8,238 nucleotides of DNA from Flavobacteriales bacterium (GCA_002683735.1 NYTZ01000044.1:4221-12458); one strand, 5' to 3'. Positions 1 to 6,220 are shown, counted from the stretch's first letter. The notes: a model not told the origin generated them from the letters alone. Numbers and translations: made by a program.

Positions 1-2
1 GA

Positions 3-581
3 TCAGTTGCCGACCACCACCTTGGCGAATCGGAGCACGCTGTCATGCAGTTTGTAACCAGGCTCGACGACATCCACCACCTTGCCCTTCAGGTCTTCGG
101 TGGGAGCGGGAATCTGGGTAATGGCCTCGTGGAGGTCGGTGTCGAAGTCGGCACCTTTGGCCTCTATACGCTTGACGCCCCGGGTCTCGAGAACGCCCCG
201 CATCTTCTGGCCGATGAGCTGGTAGCCTTCCCGCAATTGGTCGAGGTCCTGGCTTTCCGCAGCTTCCGCGGCCCGCTCGAAATCGTCCAAGACGGGCAGC
301 ATGGCTTCGCTCAAATCGCGGCCCGCACTCCGCACCAGGTCCGCCCGCTCGCGCATGGTACGCTTGCGGAAATTGTCAAACTCGGCGTACAGGCGCAGGT
401 ATTTGTCGCGCCATGCCTCTTCTTCTTCGGACTGCGCTTCTGGTGCCGGCGCCGTTTCCTCGTTCATTTCCTCGGATTCAGGCTGCGCGGCTTCCGCCGT
501 GTTCTGGGTGTCTTCGTCGTGGAGGGGGGGCTCCTCGTTCATGGCGTGCAACATGGGGTTCACGAATTTGACTTGTCCCAT
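3..581 (-). CDS. grpE: GrpE, nucleotide exchange factor of the DnaK (Hsp70) chaperone
   Basis: GrpE is a cytoplasmic homodimer that releases ADP from DnaK so that client proteins can be cycled. The 192-residue product has the expected order. Residues 1-55 are a disordered acidic tail rich in Glu, Ala and Pro. A long helix or coiled coil follows from about 56 to 110 and contains YAEFDNFRKR. The C-terminal beta domain carries the GrpE signature, running from FDTDLHEAI through GYKLHDSVLRFAKVVV. Length is normal and the TGA stop is inside the window, so the gene is complete. The ATG at 581 opens the frame, but in-frame ATGs at 554 and 542 (MLHAMNEE) are equally plausible because the N-terminus is variable and no Shine-Dalgarno is visible. 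It is the last complete gene of the minus-strand cluster, 89 bp after tlpA. In many bacteria dnaJ follows, which would lie outside the window. The family call is secure; the exact start is not. Confidence 0.95.
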   Translation of the reverse strand: MGQVKFVNPMLHAMNEEPPLHDEDTQNTAEAAQPESEEMNEETAPAPEAQSEEEEAWRDKYLRLYAEFDNFRKRTMRERADLVRSAGRDLSEAMLPVLDDFERAAEAAESQDLDQLREGYQLIGQKMRGVLETRGVKRIEAKGADFDTDLHEAITQIPAPTEDLKGKVVDVVEPGYKLHDSVLRFAKVVVGN

Positions 582-670
582 TCAATGCATGTGCCATCCC
601 ACTTGGGACGGACATCGTGACAGGGAGTGCGACCTGCTGTCAGGCCCGCAGACCTGACTTGTCAGGAATG
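582..670. promoter_or_regulatory. tlpA-grpE intergenic region dense in inverted repeats
   Basis: These 89 bp hold several short perfect inverted repeats. TCCCA-CT-TGGGA lies at 597-608. TGACAG at 618-623 pairs with CTGTCA at 637-642. GTCAGG at 639-644 pairs with CCTGAC at 653-658 across an 8-nt loop. CCTGAC-TT-GTCAGG lies at 653-666, starting about 4 nt past the tlpA stop. The last three share arms, so they could form alternative structures. No T-tract follows, so this is not a classical intrinsic terminator. No CIRCE element (TTAGCACTC-N9-GAGTGCTAA) is present despite the position before grpE. Possible roles are an operator with repeated CCTGAC half-sites, a transcript-processing or attenuating structure, or chance. 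Only the repeats themselves are observed. Confidence 0.4.
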
Positions 671-1216
671 TCAGAGCTTGGCGACGTGTCGGTCAATCTG
701 GATGTGCAGTTCCATGCCGCGCAGATTCTTGGCCACGATGATGCCGTTTTCATCGACGAGGAAGCTCATTGGAATGCTGCTCACGCCATACAGCGCTGCG
801 GCTTCGCTGTCCCAACCTGCGAGGTCGCTCCCGTGCCAATCCCAATCCAGCTCATCCTGTTTGATGGCCTTTTCCCAACTCTCCTGCTTTCGGTCCAAGG
901 AAACACTGGCAACCGTGAAGCCATCTGCCGTCTTGAACTTCGCCTTGCGGTACTTTTTGTAGGCGTTGACCACGTTGGGGTTCTCCCGGCGGCAAGGGCC
1001 GCACCAACTGGCCCAGAAATCCACGAGGACCAATTGACCCTGCAGGTCGCTCAAACGGACGGATTCACCGCCCACCCCTTGCAGAATCAGCTCCGGGGCG
1101 CGGTCTCCCACGCTGGAGCCGATGCGCGGCTCGTCCTGGGCGGACGTGGTCAAGGTGATGGCGAGACAGGCCATGGTCAACGACATGGACACGGAAGAGA
1201 GAATCAGAGAACGCAT
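671..1216 (-). CDS. TlpA/ResA-family periplasmic thiol-disulfide oxidoreductase
   Basis: This is a thioredoxin-fold protein exported to the periplasm, where family members reduce or exchange disulfides in partner proteins such as apocytochromes. From the chosen ATG (181 residues) residues 1-27 are a signal peptide with a predicted Ala|Gln cleavage (TTSA|QDEP). An AhpC/TSA-redoxin domain follows, with the active site WCGPC at Cys72 and Cys75 and the cis-Pro loop SSIPMSF at Pro149. An acidic DWDWHGSD stretch sits between them. The frame stays open to an ATG at 1276 that would overlap the murA end by 20 bp. The ATG at 1216 is preferred because the signal peptide starts there and a TAAATTTG element lies just upstream. 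A lipoprotein alternative (LTMAC) has a poor lipobox. The gene sits between murA and grpE on the same strand, and no cytochrome biogenesis gene is nearby to identify its partner. Family is confident, substrate unknown. Confidence 0.88.
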   Translation of the reverse strand: MRSLILSSVSMSLTMACLAITLTTSAQDEPRIGSSVGDRAPELILQGVGGESVRLSDLQGQLVLVDFWASWCGPCRRENPNVVNAYKKYRKAKFKTADGFTVASVSLDRKQESWEKAIKQDELDWDWHGSDLAGWDSEAAALYGVSSIPMSFLVDENGIIVAKNLRGMELHIQIDRHVAKL

Positions 1217-1222
1217 GTAAGG

Positions 1223-1230
1223 CAAATTTA
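1223..1230 (-). promoter_or_regulatory. Candidate Bacteroidota -7 element upstream of tlpA
   Basis: Read on the minus strand this is TAAATTTG, a perfect match to the Bacteroidota sigma-A -7 consensus TAnnTTTG. It ends 6 nt before the ATG at 1216. It stands out as an AT-rich patch in GC-rich DNA, inside the 40-bp gap between murA and tlpA. No convincing -33 TTG was found at the usual spacing. If active, transcription would start at or next to the start codon, giving a nearly leaderless mRNA. It may instead be an A/T-rich translation-initiation context. Confidence 0.4.
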
Positions 1231-1256
1231 CGGAGGGAACGACGGGCGGACCTTGT

Positions 1257-2570
1257 TCAGTCTGCGATGCGCTCAATGTGGGCGCCCAACGCCCGAAGGC
1301 GGTGCTCGATGTACTGGTAACCCCGGTCGATCTGGCCGATGTTGTGGATGGTCGACCGGCCTTCGGCGCTGAGTGCCGCCATCAGAAGGGAAACACCCGC
1401 GCGGATGTCCGGCGATGTCATGTTAACTCCGCGCAGCGGCGCCTTGCGATCCAAGCCGATGACGGTGGCGCGGTGCGGGTCGCACAAAATGATTTGGGCC
1501 CCCATGTCGATCAGCTTGTCGACGAAGAACAGGCGGGACTCGAACATTTTCTGGTGGACGAGCACACTGCCGCGGGCCTGTGTGGCCGTTACAAGCAGGA
1601 TGGACAGCAAGTCCGGAGTGAAGCCCGGCCAAGGTGCATCCGCCACAGTCAGGATGGACCCATCGATGAATGTATCGATCTCATAGTGTTCTTGGGCGGG
1701 GACAAAAAGATCCTCTCCACGGCGCTCGAGCTGGATGCCCATGCGTTGGAACACCCGGGGAATTTGACCGAGGTCGTCCCAGCTGACATCCTTGATGGTC
1801 AACTCGCCCTTGGTCATGGCCGCCATGCCGATGAAGCTGCCGATTTCGATCATGTCCGGAAGGCAGCGGTGGTCGCAGCCCCCGAGCGACTCCACCCCTT
1901 CGATGGTGAGGAGATTGGACCCCACGCCAGAAATCCTGCCGCCCATGCGGTTGATCATCTTGCACAGCTGCTGCAGATAAGGTTCGCAGGCGGCATTGTA
2001 AATGGTGGTGGTGCCCTTGGCCAGGGCAGCGGCCATGACAATGTTGGCCGTTCCGGTCACGGAGGCCTCGTCGAGCAACATGTGACTGCCCTGCAATCCA
2101 GTCGGGGCTTCGGCACGGTAGAAGCTCTCCCCCGCATCATAGCGGAAGGTGGCCCCGAGGCTCTCGAATCCGATGAAGTGCGTGTCCATCCTGCGGCGGC
2201 CAATCTTGTCTCCACCGGGCTTGCTCATGTAGCCCTTACCGAAACGCGACAGGAGTGGCCCCATGACCATGACGCTGCCGCGCAGCCCACTGCCCTTGGT
2301 CCGGAATTCCTCGCTTTCCAGGTAATCCAGGTCCACATCATCGGCTTGGAACCGGAAGGATCCGGCGTCTAGCTTTTCCACCTTGACCCCCATCGAGGCG
2401 AGGAGGTCAATCAACCGGTTCACATCTACGATATCCGGCAGGTTCGAAATCGTGACGGGTTCTGCGGTCAGCAGAACGGCGCACACCACTTGGAGTGCCT
2501 CATTCTTGGCCCCTTGGGGTGTAATGGATCCGTTGAGGGGGTGCCCTCCTTCGATGACGAAAGTGCCCAT
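1257..2570 (-). CDS. murA: MurA, UDP-N-acetylglucosamine 1-carboxyvinyltransferase, Asp active-site type
   Basis: MurA transfers enolpyruvate from PEP to UDP-GlcNAc, the first committed step of peptidoglycan synthesis in the cytoplasm. The 437-residue product has the EPSP-synthase fold throughout. Landmarks match the family: QGAKNEAL near the N-terminus (Lys22 and Asn23), LRGSVMVMGPLLSRFG, PGGDKIGRRRMD (119-129), the substrate loop WPGFTPD with Asp320, and SPDIRAG with Arg390. The PGGD motif places Asp121 where E. coli MurA has Cys115, the residue alkylated by fosfomycin. Asp-type MurA is known to be active and naturally fosfomycin-insensitive in other bacteria. I chose the ATG at 2570, giving MGTFVIEGG as recalled for flavobacterial MurA. 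The frame is open to a TTG at 2648, which would add 26 residues with no MurA character. It follows the DUF4290 gene, a pairing I recall from other Bacteroidota. Confidence 0.96.
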   Translation of the reverse strand: MGTFVIEGGHPLNGSITPQGAKNEALQVVCAVLLTAEPVTISNLPDIVDVNRLIDLLASMGVKVEKLDAGSFRFQADDVDLDYLESEEFRTKGSGLRGSVMVMGPLLSRFGKGYMSKPGGDKIGRRRMDTHFIGFESLGATFRYDAGESFYRAEAPTGLQGSHMLLDEASVTGTANIVMAAALAKGTTTIYNAACEPYLQQLCKMINRMGGRISGVGSNLLTIEGVESLGGCDHRCLPDMIEIGSFIGMAAMTKGELTIKDVSWDDLGQIPRVFQRMGIQLERRGEDLFVPAQEHYEIDTFIDGSILTVADAPWPGFTPDLLSILLVTATQARGSVLVHQKMFESRLFFVDKLIDMGAQIILCDPHRATVIGLDRKAPLRGVNMTSPDIRAGVSLLMAALSAEGRSTIHNIGQIDRGYQYIEHRLRALGAHIERIAD

Positions 2571-2655
2571 GGCTTGGTCAATGGTTTGACCCCCAATTTG
2601 GACCGGGAGGAGCCGGCCCCGCACCTCATTCTGCAGGGTTTTCGACAAGGACGCC

Positions 2656-2674
2656 GGGGCGACACAATGGCCCC
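2656..2674 (-). other. Weak GC hairpin in the DUF4290-murA gap
   Basis: GGGGC at 2656-2660 can pair with GCCCC at 2670-2674 across a 9-nt loop, about 25 nt past the DUF4290 stop. The same arm, as CGGGGC at 2655-2660, could instead pair with GCCCCG at 2616-2621, so two exclusive hairpins are possible in the murA leader. There is no U-tract. In the rest of the 129-bp gap I see no -7 element. In DNA this GC-rich, a 5-6 bp stem may well be chance. Confidence 0.2.
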
Positions 2675-2699
2675 AGTCCGGAACACTCTCCTTTGCCGA

Positions 2700-3347
2700 T
2701 CAGCGCTTCCGCTTGCCACCGCGGTGCTGGCGGAAATTGTTGGAGGTCTTCCGCTTGCTCTTGAGGATTTCGCTCGAAGACACCAGCTCCTTTTCCGCCG
2801 GGACGTCCAGCGCGCCGCCGGACATCTCCCTCAGTTGGGCGCGGATCAGCGCATCCTCCACGGCCCCTTTGTTCCAAGTGAGGTATTGGCGCTTGAGCAG
2901 GTTGGCGATCATCATCGCGAGGGCTGCGCGCTCCTCCCCTTCCGGCATGGCCACGGCTTTGGCAATCAAGTCCTCCACGATGCGGCCGTAAAACGACGGG
3001 CGCTTGCCGATCTGGGTGTAGGTCAGGGCCTCGGGACCCGAATCTTCCTCTGCACGGGGCGGAACCGGGAATGGTCCGTCAATGTCAAGCTGCCAATCGG
3101 CCATGATGTGGAGGTGACCCCAGAGCTTCTCCTCGTGGTCGGTCATCTCCTTCGAGCCGGGAACCAAGGTCCGCATGACGCTGACAATGGCCGTGGCGCA
3201 ACGGGTGCGTTCTTCTTTGTCCTCGATGGTGATGCAATGCGCGATCATCTCGTGCACCACCCGGCCGTATTCGGGGATGGCGATGTGGGGGCGGCGGCTG
3301 TTGTAGGTGAGGCCGTCAAAGGCCGCAGTGGCTGGGGTCGTGGGCAT
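2700..3347 (-). CDS. DUF4290 domain-containing protein
   Basis: This is a 215-residue soluble protein with no signal peptide or membrane segment. It matches the uncharacterised Bacteroidota family DUF4290 as I recall it. The conserved blocks run in order: an N-terminal IPEYGRVVHEMI (24-35), IEDKEERTRCATAIVSVM (41-58), KLWGHLHIMADWQLDIDGPF (74-93), and a helical half with MMIANLLKRQYLTWNK (145-160). The last 20 or so residues are strongly basic (KSKRK, then GGKRKR), which suggests contact with nucleic acid or an acidic surface; this is inference. The ATG start places the conserved N-terminus at the expected distance. The gene lies 44 bp after the secreted-protein gene and 129 bp before the murA ATG. 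Its constant association with murA in Bacteroidota suggests an envelope-related or growth-related housekeeping role, but no function is established to my knowledge. Confidence 0.88.
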   Translation of the reverse strand: MPTTPATAAFDGLTYNSRRPHIAIPEYGRVVHEMIAHCITIEDKEERTRCATAIVSVMRTLVPGSKEMTDHEEKLWGHLHIMADWQLDIDGPFPVPPRAEEDSGPEALTYTQIGKRPSFYGRIVEDLIAKAVAMPEGEERAALAMMIANLLKRQYLTWNKGAVEDALIRAQLREMSGGALDVPAEKELVSSSEILKSKRKTSNNFRQHRGGKRKR

Positions 3348-3391
3348 GTCGCAATGGACTGGAAATGAGGGGACCGCAAGCGGGCCCGGAC

Positions 3392-4189
3392 TCAGCGCTT
3401 CTTGAAGGTCTCTGACCGGGCGCCGAAATTGACGAAGTACTCGCCACGTGCAAGATAGCGAAGGACAGCATTGTCACCGCGTCCACTCATAACAATGGTG
3501 CCGTAGGCGTCGACAATCTCAAAGTGAGTGGGCTCGGAGAAACGGATTACGGCCGTTTTGGGATCGTAATCGAAATCGACCACGGGCAGGTCGGCCACGA
3601 AACTCACCTCTCCTTTGATGGCCAGCGTGCCATCGGGTGCGAGGTGCATCAACCGCAAGAGGTTCTCCCCTCGAACGGGCTCGATTCGGACTGTGTATTC
3701 TCGTTGCCCATCTCCCCCTTGACCATCCACGCGGAGGACATCCACCCACTTTCCCCACTTGAACTGCTGTAATACAAAGGGCATGCGGCCCTTTTCCCCC
3801 TCGGAAGTCCAAGCGACTTCACCCGTGGGCCAAGCTTCGAACGCCACGAGTTCGAAGTCGGGGGACGGCAGGATGACTTCGGGGTTCAACACCCGCGGCG
3901 CACAGCCGGGACGGTGCATCAACTTGACCGCTACCCCTTTGCCGAGCGGGATGCCCTGCCCCCTCAAATCCACCTCAAAGGCATGGGAGTTGACCTGGTC
4001 CGCCGTCAAGCGTCCGTTGACCCGCACCTGGTAGCAACAAAAACCCACCCCATCCGGATTGGTCTCGTTGACCACCAGCAAGTTTTCCCCTTGGAAGGAA
4101 CCGCTCAATTCGACGGCATTCTGGGCCATGATCGAACGGGGCCCAAACAGGGAGAGGCACAACAGGATAAGAAAGCAGAACCGCAGCAC
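3392..4189 (-). CDS. Uncharacterised secreted protein with a possible T9SS-like C-terminal module
   Basis: I do not recognise a functional family. From the GTG at 4189 (265 residues) the protein starts with MLRFCF and a hydrophobic core LILLCLSLF, and a signal peptidase site is predicted at Ala22|Gln23 (SIMA|QNAV). The mature part looks all-beta. It contains a GFCCYQ motif with adjacent Cys51 and Cys52, a third Cys at 96 in HRPGCAPRVLNPE, and Trp-rich strands (QFKWGKWVDV). The last 45 residues (HFEIVDAYGTIV, then GEYFVNFG, ending TFKKR) resemble a divergent type A sorting domain of the type IX secretion system or an Ig-like terminal strand set. The frame also opens at another GTG at 4225. The 4189 start gives the more ordinary signal peptide and follows a TAGCTTCG element. 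It is the first gene of the minus-strand cluster and divergent from the histidine kinase. Location is fairly sure, function unknown. Confidence 0.8.
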   Translation of the reverse strand: MLRFCFLILLCLSLFGPRSIMAQNAVELSGSFQGENLLVVNETNPDGVGFCCYQVRVNGRLTADQVNSHAFEVDLRGQGIPLGKGVAVKLMHRPGCAPRVLNPEVILPSPDFELVAFEAWPTGEVAWTSEGEKGRMPFVLQQFKWGKWVDVLRVDGQGGDGQREYTVRIEPVRGENLLRLMHLAPDGTLAIKGEVSFVADLPVVDFDYDPKTAVIRFSEPTHFEIVDAYGTIVMSGRGDNAVLRYLARGEYFVNFGARSETFKKR

Positions 4190-4194
4190 GCCGT

Positions 4195-4202
4195 CGAAGC
4201 TA
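4195..4202 (-). promoter_or_regulatory. Candidate -7-like element for the secreted-protein gene
   Basis: On the minus strand this reads TAGCTTCG, one mismatch from TAnnTTTG, and ends 5 nt before the GTG at 4189. No clear -33 TTG is seen. The match is too short to prove a promoter. What gives it weight is that the divergent gene has a near-identical arrangement. If real, the secreted-protein mRNA would be almost leaderless and the GTG at 4225 would not be used. Confidence 0.3.
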
Positions 4203-4226
4203 CAACACTGGCTCGACCACCCCACT

Positions 4227-4234
4227 TACTTTCG
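4227..4234 (+). promoter_or_regulatory. Candidate -7-like element for the histidine kinase gene
   Basis: TACTTTCG has one mismatch from the Bacteroidota -7 consensus TAnnTTTG and ends 4 nt before the GTG at 4239. No good -33 TTG is visible. It faces the element at 4195-4202 on the other strand, so the two would form a compact divergent promoter region of about 50 bp in which a single bound regulator could affect both directions. Confidence 0.3.
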
Positions 4235-4238
4235 TGCT

Positions 4239-5507
4239 GTGTCACGCCAGCGCATCCGTCTGCTCATCATCACAGGCCTGCTCTCGATTGGGGGCACGCT
4301 CATCCTTCAGTTGATCTGGCTCCGGCAGGCCATTGACCTGGGCGAACGGGACTTCAACGACCGCGTGGTGGTCGCCCTCACCGAGGTGGTGGACCGCGTC
4401 CAAGCCATGCGTGGGGACAGCGCTGTTGTCGAGCCGGTTCGTCAAAAAGCCTCGAACTATTTCGTGGCCAACCTCAACGATACGCTGCACCCCTTCCTGT
4501 TGGAATCCCTGCTCCGGGAGTCCTTTGATCGCGCGGCATTGGATGTGCCTTTCGACTATGCCATCTACGACTGCTTCAGCGACAGCATCGTGTATGGCGG
4601 ACGCGTCGGCGGTGTCGAATCTGAGGCCCCCACCCCGCCGCGCTTCGAGCAGGACGGACATTACTTCGGCATTCGATTTAATGGCAAACGTGCCGATGTC
4701 GTCATGACTTTGGACCGGTGGATTCTCGCCAGCGTGCTCCAGATCCTCGTCCTGGGCACCTTCGTCTACGCCGTGGTCATTGTCCTCCGCCAAAAGCGAT
4801 TGTCAGAAATCCGCGAGGACTTCATCAACAACATGACGCACGAATTCAAAACGCCCATCGCCTCGATTGAGACGGGCGCACAACTCCTTCAGCGGCCCGA
4901 AATCGGCGATGACGGCGAAGCGCGGCACCGGTATTTGAGCCTCATCCTCTCGGAGAACCACCGCATGCGGCGTCAAGTGGACAAGGTGATGGAAATGGCC
5001 ACGCTTGACCGGGACACCGGCACCCTCGATGAAGAACTCTTCCAGTTGGACGTCTGGATTCAGGAGGCCACAGCGTCGATCCGCCCCACTGTGGACCAAC
5101 TGGCAGGGCAATTGAGGCTCTCCCTGCCCAAGGACACGGATTCCCTCAGCATCCGAGCAGACCGAACCCACCTCGATGGGGTGCTCAGCAATCTGCTGGA
5201 CAACGCCATCCGTTACCATGGAGATCAGCCCCCGATGCTGGACATCCAATTGCACCTTCTGCCTTGCGGCCGCCGGGTTCAACTGGACATCTCGGACCGT
5301 GGTATCGGGGTCCCGGAAGCGCACCGTGAACGCATCTTCGAGCGGTTCCATCGCGTGCCGAATGGGGACCGACATGACGTCAAGGGCTTCGGCCTGGGCC
5401 TGCATTACGTCCGCACCATTCTCGATGCGCACGGCGCCACCATTGAATGTCTACCTCATGAAGGCGGCGGTTCCACATTCCGGCTGACCCTCCCCTTGGC
5501 CCTATGA
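4239..5507 (+). CDS. Membrane sensor histidine kinase (HisKA-HATPase_c)
   Basis: This is the inner-membrane sensor of a two-component system; it autophosphorylates on His and passes phosphate to its partner regulator. From the GTG at 4239 (422 residues), a first membrane helix spans about 6-28 and is followed by a periplasmic sensor region at 29-160. A second helix spans about 161-182. The HisKA dimerisation domain has its H-box at His201 (NNMTHEFKTP). The ATPase domain has an N-box (Asn318 and Asn322, SNLLDNAIRY), a G1 box DRGIG (353-357) and a G2 box GFGLG (383-387). There is no HAMP or PAS domain. The periplasmic part, with NDTLHPFLLESLL and DYAIYDC, resembles a sensor type common in Bacteroidota; its ligand is unknown. 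The frame is open to 4059, but that stretch is antisense to the signal-peptide region of the divergent gene and reads as low-complexity, so the GTG just before the first helix is chosen. The TGA overlaps the next ATG. Confidence 0.93.
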   Translation: MSRQRIRLLIITGLLSIGGTLILQLIWLRQAIDLGERDFNDRVVVALTEVVDRVQAMRGDSAVVEPVRQKASNYFVANLNDTLHPFLLESLLRESFDRAALDVPFDYAIYDCFSDSIVYGGRVGGVESEAPTPPRFEQDGHYFGIRFNGKRADVVMTLDRWILASVLQILVLGTFVYAVVIVLRQKRLSEIREDFINNMTHEFKTPIASIETGAQLLQRPEIGDDGEARHRYLSLILSENHRMRRQVDKVMEMATLDRDTGTLDEELFQLDVWIQEATASIRPTVDQLAGQLRLSLPKDTDSLSIRADRTHLDGVLSNLLDNAIRYHGDQPPMLDIQLHLLPCGRRVQLDISDRGIGVPEAHRERIFERFHRVPNGDRHDVKGFGLGLHYVRTILDAHGATIECLPHEGGGSTFRLTLPLAL

Positions 5508-6220
5508 AACGCACGGCCCGAATCCTGCTGGTCGAGGACGACCCCAGCCTTGGCTTGCTCCTGCATGACCTGCTCCGATTGGAGGGACACAAGGTGGAAT
5601 TGTTGCGCGACGGACGGGAAGTCATGCCCGCCTTTGCCGCGCAGGATTTCGACCTCGCCGTTCTAGACATTATGCTTCCCGGCCGAGACGGATTCACGCT
5701 GACGAAAGACCTTCGGCAGGTGGCCCCCGGGCTGCCCATCCTGCTCCTGACAGCGCGTCACCGGGTCGAGGATCGGGTCAAAGGGCTGCGGGCCGGCGCA
5801 GACGATTATGTCATCAAGCCTTTCAACAATGAGGAACTCCTCCTCCGAATTCAAGCCTTGCTGAAACGGACCGAATACGCTTTAGAACCCGGACCGTCCA
5901 CCTTGCACATCGGCCGACTTGAATTCGAACCCGAGTCCTACATCCTTCGCTGGCCTGGGGGTGAACAACGGCTGACCCGCAAGGAAGGGGATGTGCTCAA
6001 ATTGCTGATGCAACGGGCCGGCCGCACCACGGAACGCGACCTCATCACCCGAATGGTCTGGGGACAATCCGGACACTTCGTGGGTCGAAGCATGGACGTT
6101 TACATCGCCCGTTTGAGGAAAATCCTGAAGGTCGACGCCAACGTGCGACTGGAGACGTTACATGGGGTCGGTTTCCGACTGGACGTCGATCCCGATCAGT
6201 CACAGGCCAGCCCGAAGTAA
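5504..6220 (+). CDS. OmpR/PhoB-family response regulator
   Basis: This is a DNA-binding response regulator, 238 residues. The receiver domain (about 5-120) has the acidic pair Asp12 and Asp13 after Glu11, the phospho-acceptor Asp55 (VLDIMLPGRDG), Thr83 and Lys105 (IKPF). Tyr102 takes the usual switch aromatic position nearby. A winged-helix transcriptional regulatory domain (about 130-230) follows, with LTRKEGDVLKLLM, the recognition helix region RSMDVYIARLRKIL and the wing LETLHGVGFRLD. Every residue needed for phosphorelay is present. The ATG overlaps the kinase stop in ATGA, which points to translational coupling and makes the kinase its cognate partner. The last 25 bp overlap the end of the convergent ASST-like gene. 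The target genes cannot be read from the sequence; autoregulation or control of the divergent secreted-protein gene is possible but unproven. Confidence 0.96.
   Translation: MKRTARILLVEDDPSLGLLLHDLLRLEGHKVELLRDGREVMPAFAAQDFDLAVLDIMLPGRDGFTLTKDLRQVAPGLPILLLTARHRVEDRVKGLRAGADDYVIKPFNNEELLLRIQALLKRTEYALEPGPSTLHIGRLEFEPESYILRWPGGEQRLTRKEGDVLKLLMQRAGRTTERDLITRMVWGQSGHFVGRSMDVYIARLRKILKVDANVRLETLHGVGFRLDVDPDQSQASPK

Noticed and set aside
653..666. Intrinsic terminator after tlpA
   Set aside because: The palindrome has only a 2-nt centre and no T-tract follows on the minus strand, so a normal Rho-independent terminator is not supported.
582..670. CIRCE/HrcA heat-shock operator before grpE
   Set aside because: GAGTGC occurs at 625-630, but the paired TTAGCACTC half is absent at the required spacing.
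1217..1276. tlpA start at the ATG at 1276 overlapping the murA end
   Set aside because: The extra 20 residues (MSASQTEQGPP...) would precede a well-formed signal peptide that begins at the ATG at 1216.
1278..2372. Plus-strand open frame of 364 codons opposite murA
   Set aside because: The minus strand encodes an unmistakable MurA through the whole interval; the plus product is Ala/Asp/His-rich shadow translation.
2490..3368. Plus-strand open frame of 292 codons opposite DUF4290 and the murA 5' end
   Set aside because: It spans two minus-strand genes and their gap, and shows no domain; the minus-strand family matches explain the region.
4059..4238. N-terminal 60-residue extension of the histidine kinase
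   Set aside because: It would be antisense to the signal-peptide region of the divergent secreted protein, has no recognisable sequence, and a GTG sits at the expected distance before the first membrane helix.
4242..4793. Minus-strand open frame of 183 codons inside the histidine kinase gene
   Set aside because: It is antisense to the kinase membrane helices and sensor region, with composition typical of a shadow frame.
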